A stretch of DNA of 64,000 bases, taken from positions 3,040,038 through 3,104,037 of the forward strand of contig NZ_JACHIR010000001.1 of assembly GCF_014203355.1 (NCBI RefSeq). The letters run 5' to 3'. Under the pieces are notes generated by a model. The model searched no databases. It was not told the DNA's origin and saw only the letters and a program-made list of their open reading frames with translations. Within the stretch, counting starts at the first letter, position 1; every line of letters begins with the position of its first letter. The DNA is from Kutzneria kofuensis. Its GTDB lineage: Bacteria > Actinomycetota > Actinomycetes > Mycobacteriales > Pseudonocardiaceae. The translations under genes and the position numbers were made by a program. Of this stretch, positions 25,508 to 34,648 are shown piece by piece.

Positions 25508-26106
25508 TGTACGTGCCCGCGCACTTCGCCGCCACCGACGAGGACGTTCGTGAGCTGCTGGCCCATCACGGCGCCGCCGACCTGATCACCTCGACCCCCG
25601 ACGGTCTCGTCGCCACCCTGCTGCCGTTCGTCTACGACGCTTCGCGGCACGCGTTGCTCGGGCACGTCGCCCGTAACAACGACCAGTGGAAGCAGCCAGT
25701 GCTCGGCGAAGCCCTTGTCATCGTGCGTGGGCCCGACGCCTACATCTCGCCCAGCTGGTACGCCAGCAAGGCCGAGCACGGCCGTGTCGTGCCGACGTGG
25801 AACTACGTCACCGCACACGTGTACGGGACGCTCACCGTGCACGACGATCCGGAGTGGGTCGACGATGTCGTGCGGCGGCTCACCTCCCGGCACGACAGCA
25901 CCTGGTCCGTCGACGACGCTCCCCCGGCCTTCGTGGCCGGGCAGCTGCGGGCCATCGTCGGCGTCGAAGTGGCGATCAGTCGGGTGGAGGCCAAGCTCAA
26001 GCTGAGTCAGAACCGGCCTTCGGCCGACATCGACGGGGTTGTCGCCGGCCTGCGGGAACGCGGCGACGAGGCCAGTGCCGACGCGGTCGAACGGCATCGC
26101 CCCTGA
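25507..26106 (+). CDS. PaiB-like FMN-binding protein
   Basis: 199 aa with a split-barrel flavin fold: MYVPAHFAATDEDVRELLAH at the start, then LGHVARNNDQWK and YISPSWYASKAEHGRVVPTWNY, the signature of the FMN-binding negative regulator/PaiB family. Such proteins bind FMN; a true regulatory role is shown only for Bacillus PaiB. The ATG overlaps the ATL stop (TGATG). An oxidoreductase-type function is equally possible. Confidence 0.85.
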   Translation: MYVPAHFAATDEDVRELLAHHGAADLITSTPDGLVATLLPFVYDASRHALLGHVARNNDQWKQPVLGEALVIVRGPDAYISPSWYASKAEHGRVVPTWNYVTAHVYGTLTVHDDPEWVDDVVRRLTSRHDSTWSVDDAPPAFVAGQLRAIVGVEVAISRVEAKLKLSQNRPSADIDGVVAGLRERGDEASADAVERHRP

Positions 26107-26264
26107 GCCCGTGACACAGCAGGCCCCCGAACCAATCCAAGCAGATCAACCTGGCAGCGCCGGAGCGGCGACCGTCGGCGAACGGAAATCCAATGCTCCG
26201 GGTGCAGTTGGACCGATACATCGCAGCGGCCGCGACGACGTTCAACTCCAGTACCGTCATGGGT

Positions 26265-26774
26265 ATGCCCGCACCGCCGCCCTGGACCATCCGTCCGGCG
26301 ACGCGCGAGGACGGCGACTTTCTGGTCGACATGCTCGTCGAAGTGGTGAACTGGTCGCCGGAATGGAAGCGGAAGAGCCGACGGCGGGTGCTGTCGGCAC
26401 CGGGCACCGCACAGTACATAGCCGATTGGCCGAGGGAAAACGACCTCGGCGTAGTCGGCCAGGTCGGTGACGAACGGATCGGCACGGCCTGGCTACGGTT
26501 CTTCCCCACGGCGGAGCCCGGCTACGGATTCATCGCCGCCGACGTCCCCGAGCTCACGATCGGCGTGGTCGCGCGGTGGCGTGGTCGGGGCGTCGGACGG
26601 GCATTGCTGCGGGCCGTCGAAAACGAGGCCCAAGTGGCGGGAATCCGGCAGGTCAGCCTCAGCGTCGAGCGGAAGAACCTCGCGCAGCAGCTGTACCGCG
26701 CCGAGGGCTACCGCGTCGTGCGCCCGGGATACGCGGGGTCGGACGTCATGCTCAAGGACCTCGTCCAGACCTGA
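26265..26774 (+). CDS. GNAT family N-acetyltransferase
   Basis: 169 aa from ATG 26265 (ATG 26259 and 26193 are alternatives; no clear ribosome binding site). The N-terminal strand TIRPATREDGDFLVDML and the acetyl-CoA loop VVARWRGRGVGRALLRAV are typical GNAT. The acceptor substrate is unknown. It stands alone after a 158-base gap and converges on the pirin gene. Confidence 0.85.
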   Translation: MPAPPPWTIRPATREDGDFLVDMLVEVVNWSPEWKRKSRRRVLSAPGTAQYIADWPRENDLGVVGQVGDERIGTAWLRFFPTAEPGYGFIAADVPELTIGVVARWRGRGVGRALLRAVENEAQVAGIRQVSLSVERKNLAQQLYRAEGYRVVRPGYAGSDVMLKDLVQT

Positions 26775-26781
26775 GGCCGGC

Positions 26782-27771
26782 TCAGAGATCGGTGTCGGCG
26801 GAGCTGCGGTGCGCGAGGTGCTGGGGCTGCACGGTCGCCAGCCGGCCGGCCTGGAAGTCGTCCATGGCCTGGTAGATCTCTTCCTTGGTGTTCATCACGA
26901 ACGGCCCGTAGCGGGCGACGGGCTCGCGGATGGGACGGCCGCCGAGGACGAGGACGTCCATGGCGTTGGCGGCGGCCTGGGGCTGGGTGTCGGCGGCACG
27001 GAGGGTGACGGCCTCGCCGTAGCCGAAGTCGGCGAGCTGCCCCTCTTCGATGGGCCGGCCTTCGCGGCCGACGGTGCCACGGCCGGACAGGACGTAGACC
27101 ATGGCGTTGAAGTTGGTGGGCCAGCGCATGTCGAGCTGCGCGCCGGCGGCGACGGTGGCGTGCAGGTAGATGATCGGTGTGTAGGTGTCGCCGGGGCCAT
27201 GGTGCCCGTCGAGGTCGCCGGCGATGACCCGCACGAGCGCCCCGCCGTCGGTGCTGGAGACGAGGGCGGCGTCGCGGGCGCCGATGTCCTGGTACCGGGG
27301 CGGGGTCCACTTGGCGGCGCGGGGCAGGTTGACCCACAGCTGCACGCCGTGGAACAGCCCGCCCTTGGCGATGAGCTCCTGGGACGGCAGCTCGCTGTGC
27401 AGCACGCCGGCGCCGGCCGTCATCCACTGCGTGGAGCCGTCGGTGATCACGCCGCCGCCACCGGTGGAGTCCTGGTGCTCGAAGACACCGTCGATCATGT
27501 ACGTGACGGTCTCGAATCCCCGGTGCGGATGCCACGGCGCGCCCTTGGCCTCGCCGGGGCCGTACTCGACGGCCCCCATGTGGTCGAGCAGCAGGAACGG
27601 GTCGGCCAGCGGCATCTCGGCGCTGGGGAAGGGCCGGCGGACCTGGAAGCCCTCGCCCTCCAGGAACTTGCCGGCGGTGACAACCTTCAGCACCGGTCGC
27701 CACTCGATGGTGGCGGCGGGCAGCTCGGGCAGCCGCGGCAGGGTCAGCGTGTCGGCGGTGACGGCAGGCAT
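26782..27771 (-). CDS. Pirin family bicupin protein
   Basis: 329 aa, ATG 27771. N-terminal cupin has HPHRGFETVTYMI with the metal-binding His pair, and WMTAGAGVLHSE with the third His and Glu. The C-terminal pirin domain ends YGPFVMNTKEEIYQA. Pirins bind Fe and include quercetinases and transcription cofactors; the role here is open. Own promoter is likely as the next minus-strand gene stops only 25 bases upstream. Confidence 0.92.
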   Translation of the reverse strand: MPAVTADTLTLPRLPELPAATIEWRPVLKVVTAGKFLEGEGFQVRRPFPSAEMPLADPFLLLDHMGAVEYGPGEAKGAPWHPHRGFETVTYMIDGVFEHQDSTGGGGVITDGSTQWMTAGAGVLHSELPSQELIAKGGLFHGVQLWVNLPRAAKWTPPRYQDIGARDAALVSSTDGGALVRVIAGDLDGHHGPGDTYTPIIYLHATVAAGAQLDMRWPTNFNAMVYVLSGRGTVGREGRPIEEGQLADFGYGEAVTLRAADTQPQAAANAMDVLVLGGRPIREPVARYGPFVMNTKEEIYQAMDDFQAGRLATVQPQHLAHRSSADTDL

Positions 27772-27795
27772 GGGGGCCTCCTCGACGGGATGTGC

Positions 27796-28485
27796 CTACT
27801 GTCCCACCAACATGATTGAGCGGTCAACTATTCCGGCGGCCAGGGCGCGGCGGACCACCAGCTCGACCACGCGAGGGTGCGCGCCGATGGGCTCGGACAC
27901 CAGGTCAGCTCCCATGTCGGCGAGCCGCTGGTGGAAGAGACCGGGCGCGAGCAGCCACGACGCGATGGCGACCCGGCCTCGGCACGAAGCCACCGCTTCC
28001 GGCACCGAGGGCCGGGCGGAGGTGATGAAACCGACCTGCACCGCCGAGCGGGTCAGCACCGACAGCCGGCGCGCCGCGCGGTGGACGTCGGCGACGGCCC
28101 GGGTATCCGACGAGCCGGCGGCGGCCAGAACCACCGGGGTGCCGTACCCCCAGCCGGCGGCGACGAGACGGTCGTACACGGCGTCGAGCACCAGGTCATC
28201 GGGCCCCAAAGCCGGGGTGACGGTGACCGACGGGCAGCCGGACAGGAGGATCTGCTGGGGCACGTCGACCCGCACGTGGTAGCCGGCGGCGAGGAAGGCG
28301 GGCACGACGACGGCGGGCCCGACAACCGACCGGAGCACCTCGGTCAGGGACGGGGAGCGGACGTCGACGTAGGCGACCTCGACGTCCACCCCGGGCAACC
28401 GGAGCCGCACGGCGGCGGCGATCTGTTCGACGGCGACGGCGCCGGCCGGGTCTCGGGTGCCGTGAGCGGCTAGCACCAGCGTCAT
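27796..28485 (-). CDS. cbiX: Sirohydrochlorin ferrochelatase-like protein CbiX
   Basis: 229 aa from ATG 28485. Two CbiX half-domains: MTLVLAAHGTRDPAGAVAV with the N-terminal metal His, PAFLAAGYHVRVDVPQQI with the second His, and a second half beginning PVVLAAAGSSDTRAV. CbiX-type enzymes insert Fe or Co into sirohydrochlorin; here, last gene of a nir operon, Fe chelation to siroheme for NirB is the likely task. Start overlaps the nnaR stop (TGATG). Confidence 0.88.
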   Translation of the reverse strand: MTLVLAAHGTRDPAGAVAVEQIAAAVRLRLPGVDVEVAYVDVRSPSLTEVLRSVVGPAVVVPAFLAAGYHVRVDVPQQILLSGCPSVTVTPALGPDDLVLDAVYDRLVAAGWGYGTPVVLAAAGSSDTRAVADVHRAARRLSVLTRSAVQVGFITSARPSVPEAVASCRGRVAIASWLLAPGLFHQRLADMGADLVSEPIGAHPRVVELVVRRALAAGIVDRSIMLVGQ

Positions 28486-29597
28486 CAAGCCTCCAGGGCC
28501 AACCGGTAACCGCGTTTCACCACGGTCTGCACGAGCTTGGGCTGCCCGAGCGCAGTCCGCAGCCGGCCGATGGCGGTCTCGACGGCGTGCTCCTGCACGG
28601 GCGTGTTGTCCCGCTGCAGCACGGACATCAGCCGCTGCCGGGACACGACGTGGCCGGGCTGCTCGGCCAGCGCGCGCAGCACGGCCATGGGGGCCGGCGC
28701 GATGGGCCGCAGGTCGCCGTCGATGACAACGGCCTGCCCCCGCACCTGGACTTCGGCCGTGGCGAACCGAATCCGCTGCGCCCGGGCCGGCAGCTCGACG
28801 GCGATGGACCGGGCCAGGGCTCCGATGCGGGCGCGGTCGGGAATGAGGCACGGCACGCCGTACGGAGCGAACGGCCCGGCGCAGATCTTCCCCACGCACG
28901 CAACGAGAATGTCGTCGCGCAGTGCGGAGACGACGGCCTCGCGCCGGCCGGTGGCCTTGGCCCGGGCCAGCGTCGAGGCCACCGCGGGCGCGCTGGTGAA
29001 GGCCAGGGCGTCGACCTGACGGCCGACGATGGCGTCCAGCAGCCGATCCAACGGGTTGGTGTCGGCGGGCGCGGTCCACCGGTAGACGGACACCTCGGTC
29101 ACGTCGGCGCCGGCGTCACGCAGGGCGTTCACGAAGTCGGGCAGCGGCTCGCCGTGCAGCTGCACCACGACCCGCTTGCCGGCAACGCCCCGGTCCAGCA
29201 GGTACGCCAGCAGCTCGGCGTTGCTCTCCGACTCCGGCGCCCACGTCTCGCTCAGCCCGGCGGCCCGCACGGCGCCGCGGACCTTGGGCCCCCGCGCCAG
29301 CACCTCGGCGCCTTCGAGGTGCTTGAGCAGGTCCTCGCCGAGCCCCCATCCGTCGGCGGCCTCGATCCAGCCGCGGAAGCCGATCGCGGTGGTGATCACG
29401 GCGACGTCCACCGGCCCGGTCATCAGCTGCTCGGTGCTGGCCCGCAGCTGCGCGTCGTCCAGCAGCGGCACGATCCGGATCGCCGGCGCGTGCTGCACGG
29501 ACGCGCCGCGCCGGACCAGCAGCGCGGCCAGTTCGTCGGCCCGTCTCGCGGCGGTGACGCCAATGGTGTAACCGGCGAGCGGGTCGACCTCAGTCAC
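28485..29597 (-). CDS. nnaR: NnaR-type regulator: uroporphyrinogen-III synthase-like domain fused to winged helix
   Basis: 370 aa from GTG 29597. Residues 1-260 form a HemD-like fold (GYTIGVTAARRADELAALL, ITTAIGFRGWIEAA, ALAFTSAPAVASTLARA) and residues 275-370 an OmpR-type winged helix (HAVETAIGRLRTALG, VKRGYRLALE). This fusion is the NnaR activator of nitrate/nitrite genes described in mycobacteria and Streptomyces. It may still bind a tetrapyrrole intermediate. GTGA overlap with nirD and TGATG overlap with cbiX tie it into the operon. Confidence 0.88.
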   Translation of the reverse strand: MTEVDPLAGYTIGVTAARRADELAALLVRRGASVQHAPAIRIVPLLDDAQLRASTEQLMTGPVDVAVITTAIGFRGWIEAADGWGLGEDLLKHLEGAEVLARGPKVRGAVRAAGLSETWAPESESNAELLAYLLDRGVAGKRVVVQLHGEPLPDFVNALRDAGADVTEVSVYRWTAPADTNPLDRLLDAIVGRQVDALAFTSAPAVASTLARAKATGRREAVVSALRDDILVACVGKICAGPFAPYGVPCLIPDRARIGALARSIAVELPARAQRIRFATAEVQVRGQAVVIDGDLRPIAPAPMAVLRALAEQPGHVVSRQRLMSVLQRDNTPVQEHAVETAIGRLRTALGQPKLVQTVVKRGYRLALEA

Positions 29598-29935
29598 GGT
29601 GAGCCCACCCGGACGTACCCGTCCCACACCTCGACCGGGTAAGTCGCGACGGCGACGGCGGCATCGTCGACACAGCGGCCGGTGGCCAGCTCGAACGCCT
29701 GCTTGTAGACGGGCGAGACGACGACCGGAACACCGCCCCGGTCCCCGACGATGCCCCGGGAGAGCACCGCGGCACAGCTGAACGGGTCATGGTTGGACAA
29801 TACGTGGAGGCCGTCGTGGGTGCGGAACACCGCGACCTGCTCGCCATCGGGCAGCAGCGCGGCCACGCCGCGCCCGGGCAGCAGCTCCTCCAGGCGGCAC
29901 ACGGTGGTCCAGGTGCGTTCCTGTACGGCGGTCAT
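29594..29935 (-). CDS. nirD: Assimilatory nitrite reductase small subunit NirD
   Basis: 113 aa, ATG 29935 overlapping the nirB stop (ATGA). Rieske-like fold (WTTVCRLEELLPGRGVAALL, ELATGRCVDD) but the C-x-H and C-x2-H cluster ligands are missing; SNHDPFSCAAVLSRG and SPVYKQAFEL replace them, as in typical NirD. It therefore serves as a structural partner of NirB, not an electron carrier. Confidence 0.92.
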   Translation of the reverse strand: MTAVQERTWTTVCRLEELLPGRGVAALLPDGEQVAVFRTHDGLHVLSNHDPFSCAAVLSRGIVGDRGGVPVVVSPVYKQAFELATGRCVDDAAVAVATYPVEVWDGYVRVGSP

Positions 29936-32373
29936 CGGGCCATCACCTCCGGAATACCCAGCTGAACGGGGACGCGCTGGCCGCGCTCCTCGCGGAACGA
30001 GATCGTCGGATCGGGCACTCCCGGCGCGTTCACGAAGGAGCTGAACCGCGCCAGCTTGACCGGGTCCTCCAGGACGCCACGCCACTCGTCCGCGTAGTCG
30101 CGCACGTGGTCGGCCATGGCGGCCTCGAGGTCGGCGCAGATGCCGAGGCTGTCCTCGACGATCACGTCCCGCAGGTGGTCGAGGCCGCCCTCCATGGCCT
30201 CGATCCACGCGGACGTGCGCTGCAGTCGGTCCGCGGTGCGGACGTAGAACATGACGAACCGGTCGATCATCCGAATCAGGGTCTCGGTGTCCACATCGGA
30301 CACCAGCAGGTCGGCGTGCCGAGGCGTGAAGCCGCCGTTGCCGCCCACGTACAGGTTCCAGCCTTGTTCGGTGGCGATCACGCCGAAGTCCTTGCCGCGC
30401 GCCTCGGCGCACTCCCGGGCGCAGCCGGAGACGCCGGCCTTGAGCTTGTGCGGCGACCGCAGCCCGCGGTAGCGCAGCTCCAGCTCGATGGCCAGGCCGA
30501 CGGAGTCCTGCACGCCGTAGCGGCACCAGGTGCTGCCGACGCAGGACTTGACCGTGCGCAGGGCCTTTCCGTACGCGTGGCCGGACTCGAAGCCGGCGTC
30601 GACGAGCCGGCGCCAGATCAGCGGCAACTGGTCCACGGTCGCGCCGAACAGGTCGATGCGCTGCCCGCCGGTGATCTTCGTGTACAGCCCGAAGTCCTGC
30701 GCCACCTCGGCGATCACCATCAGCTTCTGCGGGGTGATCTCGCCGCCGGGGATGCGCGGCACCACCGAGTAGGTGCCGTTGCGCTGCAGGTTGGCCAGGA
30801 AGTGGTCGTTGGTGTCCTGCAGCGCGGCCTGCTCGCCCTCCAGCACGTGCCCGCTGTTCAGCGAGGCCAGGATGGACGCGACGGCCGGCTTGCACAGGTC
30901 GCAGCCGCTGCCGCTGCCGTGCTCGGCGACCAGCCGGCTGAAGGTGCGGATGCCGGTCGCCCGGATGATCTCGAACAGCTCGGCGCGGGACTGGGTGAAG
31001 TGCTCGCACAGCGCCTTGGACTGCTCGACGCCGCAACTGGTGAGCAGCTGCTTGAGCGTCGGCACGCAGGAACCGCAGCCGGTGCCGGCCTTGGTGCACG
31101 CCTTCAGGGACGGAACGTCGGCGCACCCGGTCCCGATGGCCGCGACGATGTCCGCCTTGGTGACGGCGTGGCAGGAGCAGACCTGGGCGTCGTCGGGCAG
31201 CGCGGTGTTGGTGGCGGCGGCCGGGGCGATCAGCGAGCCGGGGTCGGCCGGCAGCGGGCGGCCGACGAAGGCGCGCAGCGTGGCGTACGCGCTGGCGTCG
31301 CCGACCAGGACGCCGCCGAGCAGCGTGCCAGCGTCGTCGGAGACCACGATCTTCTTGTACGAGCCGGAGACCGGGTCGTTGTGCACGACCTCGAGGGCGC
31401 CCGGCGAGGTGGCGTGCGCGTCGCCGAAGCTGGCCACGTCGACGCCGAGAAGCTTCAGCTTGGTCGAGGTGTCCGCACCGGGGAACTCCTTGCTGCCGCC
31501 GGAAAGCCGGTCCGCGACGACCTCGGCCATCGCGTAGCCGGGGGCGACCAGGCCGTACACACGGCCGTCGATGCAGGCGCACTCACCGATGGCGTAGATC
31601 GACTCGTCCGAGGTGCGGCAGCCCGCGTCGACGACGATGCCGCCGCGCTCGCCGATCTCCAGCCCGAACCGGCGGGCGAGTTCGTCCTGGGGCCGCACAC
31701 CGGCGGAGAAGACCACGATGTCGGCGGGAAGTTCGCTGCCGTCGGACAGCACGACGCGATCGTCCTCGACCGACGCGACCGACACTCCACAGTGGACGTC
31801 GAGGCCGAGCCGGAGCACTTCCCGGCGCAGCAGCGCACCGCCGCCCTCGTCGACCTGCAACGGCATCAGCCGGGGCGCCAGCTCGACGACCTGGGGGCGA
31901 ACGCCCATGAGCCGTAACGCGTTCGCGGCTTCGAGCCCGAGCAGGCCGCCGCCGATCACGACGCCGTTCACGCCCCCGTGGGCACGAATCGCGTCCAGGT
32001 CCTCGATGGTGCGGTAGACATAGCAGTTGGCGCGGTCATGCCCGGGCACCGGCGGCACGAACGGATACGAGCCGGTGGCCAGCACCAGGGCGTCGTAGTC
32101 CTGCACGAAACCCTGCTCGGTCACCACTTTCCGGGCCGCGCGGTCGATCTCGACGACCTTGTCACCCAGCCGGGTCTCCACGTCCACCGGCGGGAGCGAC
32201 AGCTTGTCGGCGTCCCAGCCGTCCACGTACGAGGACAGCGCCACCCGGTCGTAGGCCGGACGCGGCTCCTCGGCCAGCACGACGATCCGCCAGTCGCCGC
32301 CGCGCTCGGTGAGCGTGCGCACGAGGTGGTGCCCGACCATCCCGTTGCCGATCACGACCAGTGTCCGCGTCAT
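29932..32373 (-). CDS. nirB: Assimilatory NAD(P)H-nitrite reductase large subunit NirB
   Basis: 813 aa from ATG 32373. Reduces nitrite to ammonium with NAD(P)H. Order: FAD/NAD oxidoreductase part (VVIGNGMVGHHLVRTL at residue 5; YVYRTIEDLDAI), BFD-like [2Fe-2S] segment (CSCHAVTKADIV ... GTGCGSCVPTLK), then the siroheme/4Fe-4S domain with CVGSTWC and CAREC plus NLYVGGNGG. All cluster cysteines are present. First gene of nirB-nirD-nnaR-cbiX, all overlapping. A GlnR-like box and a GTGACCC palindrome lie in the 97-base upstream gap. Confidence 0.95.
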   Translation of the reverse strand: MTRTLVVIGNGMVGHHLVRTLTERGGDWRIVVLAEEPRPAYDRVALSSYVDGWDADKLSLPPVDVETRLGDKVVEIDRAARKVVTEQGFVQDYDALVLATGSYPFVPPVPGHDRANCYVYRTIEDLDAIRAHGGVNGVVIGGGLLGLEAANALRLMGVRPQVVELAPRLMPLQVDEGGGALLRREVLRLGLDVHCGVSVASVEDDRVVLSDGSELPADIVVFSAGVRPQDELARRFGLEIGERGGIVVDAGCRTSDESIYAIGECACIDGRVYGLVAPGYAMAEVVADRLSGGSKEFPGADTSTKLKLLGVDVASFGDAHATSPGALEVVHNDPVSGSYKKIVVSDDAGTLLGGVLVGDASAYATLRAFVGRPLPADPGSLIAPAAATNTALPDDAQVCSCHAVTKADIVAAIGTGCADVPSLKACTKAGTGCGSCVPTLKQLLTSCGVEQSKALCEHFTQSRAELFEIIRATGIRTFSRLVAEHGSGSGCDLCKPAVASILASLNSGHVLEGEQAALQDTNDHFLANLQRNGTYSVVPRIPGGEITPQKLMVIAEVAQDFGLYTKITGGQRIDLFGATVDQLPLIWRRLVDAGFESGHAYGKALRTVKSCVGSTWCRYGVQDSVGLAIELELRYRGLRSPHKLKAGVSGCARECAEARGKDFGVIATEQGWNLYVGGNGGFTPRHADLLVSDVDTETLIRMIDRFVMFYVRTADRLQRTSAWIEAMEGGLDHLRDVIVEDSLGICADLEAAMADHVRDYADEWRGVLEDPVKLARFSSFVNAPGVPDPTISFREERGQRVPVQLGIPEVMAR

Positions 32374-32396
32374 GAGGGCAATGCTGTGCAAGATCC

Positions 32397-32414
32397 GTGA
32401 CCCCGCCGGGTCAC
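32397..32414. promoter_or_regulatory. Palindrome GTGACCC-n4-GGGTCAC ahead of nirB
   Basis: Perfect 7-bp arms with 4-base spacer, 24 bases before the nirB ATG. Its place suggests an operator or the -10/leader region of the operon. NnaR is a candidate binder, but I know no consensus that would prove it. Confidence 0.5.
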
Positions 32415-32418
32415 CGGC

Positions 32419-32434
32419 GTTGCCTACGAGTTAC
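32419..32434 (-). promoter_or_regulatory. GlnR-like box ahead of nirB
   Basis: Reading toward nirB the site is GTAAC-TCGTAG-GCAAC, matching the GlnR half-site pattern GTNAC-n6-GNAAC. GlnR activates nirBD in other actinobacteria under low nitrogen. Only one clear box is seen; a second, 22-bp-spaced box is not. Confidence 0.5.
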
Positions 32435-32470
32435 GTGGTGCTCCCACCGCAGGTCAGAAACTGGTGCGCG

Positions 32471-33268
32471 TCACACGATGTCGAGGATCTGGGTCGTCGC
32501 CCGCTCCAGGCCGCGCAGCGACTGCGTGGTCGAACGCGGGTGCAGAGCGTGCACGGCCAGCCGGAACAGCAGGGCCCGCACCAGCGCCTGCGGCCACTCG
32601 GCCAGGTGCGCCCAGCGCTTGAGAATGCCCTGGTCGGCGCCGCCCCAGGCCAGCGCGTCCACCACGATCACCGCGGCCGCCCACTCCGGCGGCCGCCAGA
32701 ACGGCGAGAAGTCGATCAATGCCGGCGCCGCGCCGCCGTCGAACAGCACGTTGCCGAACAGGTCGCCGTGCACCACCTGGGACTTCAGCCCGATCGGCAC
32801 CCGGGAGGCGGTCACCAGCTCGAACAGCCGGCCGCCCTTGTCGTGGTCCAGGTCCACGAGCTCCTCGCCCCAGGCCGCCCGGTCGGCGGTGGCGAAGACG
32901 TCCTTGCGGGCGTCCAGGAAACGCGGCCGCGGGAGCGTGTCCGTGGCGCCGTGCAGGCGTACCGACACCGCGACGACCTCGTCGTGGCGGGGCTCCGCGC
33001 GGCCGGACAGGTAACGGGTGGCGGACCAGCCGCCGACGACCCAGCGGCCGTCCGTCGAACGCAGCGGGCGGCCCAGCCGGAGGTTGTCCACGGCCAGCCC
33101 GTCCAGCGTCTGCGCCACCCAGGCCGCCTCCGCCGGGTTGGGCGCCGGACGGATCGCCGCGTCGCCGCAGCGCCACACCGGTCCGCCGTCGATCAGCTCC
33201 GGCTCGCTGCCCCGAGCACCGAACGCCGCACACACGTGTGGCGGCGGAGGCTGGGGGGAGGTCGTCAC
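32471..33268 (-). CDS. TIGR02569-type aminoglycoside phosphotransferase-fold protein
   Basis: 265 aa from GTG 33268 (frame open to 33343). Kinase-like phosphotransferase features: VVHGDLFGNVLFDGGAAPALIDFSP, i.e. the HGD-x4-N catalytic loop and the IDF metal-binding Asp. Actinobacterial TIGR02569 proteins sit beside moeZ, as Rv3205c does; function unknown. The ATP-binding lobe is short. The gene lies between the nir operon and the moeZ terminator. Confidence 0.78.
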   Translation of the reverse strand: MTTSPQPPPPHVCAAFGARGSEPELIDGGPVWRCGDAAIRPAPNPAEAAWVAQTLDGLAVDNLRLGRPLRSTDGRWVVGGWSATRYLSGRAEPRHDEVVAVSVRLHGATDTLPRPRFLDARKDVFATADRAAWGEELVDLDHDKGGRLFELVTASRVPIGLKSQVVHGDLFGNVLFDGGAAPALIDFSPFWRPPEWAAAVIVVDALAWGGADQGILKRWAHLAEWPQALVRALLFRLAVHALHPRSTTQSLRGLERATTQILDIV

Positions 33269-33332
33269 AAAGCGCGACGCTACCTTGTGCGGCGGCCGAA
33301 TTGGGGGACCGCCACAGGTGTCTTCATGTTGT

Positions 33333-33375
33333 GAAGGGGGCATTCCTGGCGTTGGACGCCAGGAATGCCCCCTTC
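33333..33375 (-). terminator. Perfect 20-bp hairpin terminator of moeZ
   Basis: Arms GAAGGGGGCATTCCTGGCGT (33333-33352) and its exact complement (33356-33375), 3-nt loop. It starts 13 bases beyond the moeZ stop. Symmetric, so it can also act on the other strand. Confidence 0.88.
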
Positions 33376-33388
33376 CGAACGACTACTG

Positions 33389-34561
33389 TCAGTACGTGGG
33401 CAGGCTCGGGTCGACCTCGCGGGCCCAGGCCAGCACGCCTCCGCCGACGTGCACAGCGTCGGAGAAACCGGCCTGGTGCAGGGCAGCCAGCGCCTCCGCG
33501 GACCGGGCGCCGGACTTGCAGTGCAGCACCAGCGGCTTGTCCTGCGGCAGCTCGGCGAACGCCTCGCCGGACAGGATCCGGTCCTTGGGGATCAGCACCG
33601 AGCCCGGGATCTTGACGATCTCGTACTCGTGCGGCTCCCGCACGTCGACCAGCAGGAAGTCGTCACCCGCGTCGATCTTCTGCTTGAGCTCCAGCGGGGT
33701 GATGGTGTGGCCGGCCGCGGCGGACCGGGCGTCGTCGGAGACGACACCGCAGAACGCCTCGTAGTCGATCAGCTCGGTGATCGGCTTGGCCTCCGGATCC
33801 TTGCGGATCTTGATGGTGCGGTAGGTCATCTCCAGCGCGTCGTACACCATCAGGCGGCCGAGCAGCGTCTCGCCGATGCCGGTGATCAGCTTGATCGCCT
33901 CGTTCACCATGATCGAGCCGATGGACGCGCAGAGCACACCCAGCACGCCACCCTCCGCGCAGGAGGGGACCATGCCGGGCGGCGGCGGCTCGGGGTAGAG
34001 GTCGCGGTAGTTCAGGCCCTGGCCGTTCGGCGCGTCGTCCCAGAACACGCTGGCCTGGCCCTCGAACCGGAAGATCGAGCCCCACACGTAGGGCTTGCCC
34101 AGCAGCACCGCGGCGTCGTTGACCAGGTACCGGGTGGCGAAGTTGTCGGTGCCGTCCAGGATCAGGTCGTACTCGCGGAAGATGTCGAGCGCGTTCTCCG
34201 AGCTCAGGTGGGTCTGGTGCAGGTTCACCTTGACGAACGGGTTGATCTCGGCGATCGAGTCCCGGGCCGACTCGGCCTTGGGCCGGCCGACGTCGGACTG
34301 CCCGTGGATCACCTGGCGCTGCAGGTTGGACTCGTCGACGACGTCGAACTCCACGATGCCGAGCGTGCCGACCCCGGCGGCGGCCAGGTACAGCAGCGCC
34401 GGGCTGCCGAGGCCGCCGGCGCCGACGACCAGCACCTTGGCGTTCTTCAGCCGCTTCTGCCCGTCCACCCCGACATCCGGGATGATCAGGTGGCGGCTGT
34501 AGCGCTCGACCTCTTGTTTGGTCAGCTCCGCGGCTGGCTCAACGAGCGGCGGAAGCGGCAT
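33389..34561 (-). CDS. moeZ: Adenylyltransferase/sulfurtransferase MoeZ (MoeB domain plus rhodanese)
   Basis: 390 aa from ATG 34561 with GAGGAGG upstream. N-terminal E1-like domain: nucleotide loop VGAGGLGSPALLYL, RQVIHGQSDVGRPKAE; C-terminal rhodanese domain with active loop CKSGARS. It activates and thiolates small ubiquitin-like carriers such as MoaD and CysO for molybdopterin and cysteine synthesis. The CxxC zinc pair of classic MoeB is not evident. Conserved backbone gene (Rv3206c). Confidence 0.95.
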   Translation of the reverse strand: MPLPPLVEPAAELTKQEVERYSRHLIIPDVGVDGQKRLKNAKVLVVGAGGLGSPALLYLAAAGVGTLGIVEFDVVDESNLQRQVIHGQSDVGRPKAESARDSIAEINPFVKVNLHQTHLSSENALDIFREYDLILDGTDNFATRYLVNDAAVLLGKPYVWGSIFRFEGQASVFWDDAPNGQGLNYRDLYPEPPPPGMVPSCAEGGVLGVLCASIGSIMVNEAIKLITGIGETLLGRLMVYDALEMTYRTIKIRKDPEAKPITELIDYEAFCGVVSDDARSAAAGHTITPLELKQKIDAGDDFLLVDVREPHEYEIVKIPGSVLIPKDRILSGEAFAELPQDKPLVLHCKSGARSAEALAALHQAGFSDAVHVGGGVLAWAREVDPSLPTY

Positions 34562-34648
34562 CTGCTCCTCCTCGACGCAGGGGGAATTCATCCTGCCCCC
34601 ACTTCAACGTCCAGCCTGCCCCACTGTCTTCCCGGTGGGAAAGTCGTC

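Noticed and set aside
28485-29597. HemD (true uroporphyrinogen-III synthase)
   Set aside because: C-terminal OmpR-type winged helix and place in the nir operon fit NnaR better; enzymatic activity may or may not persist.
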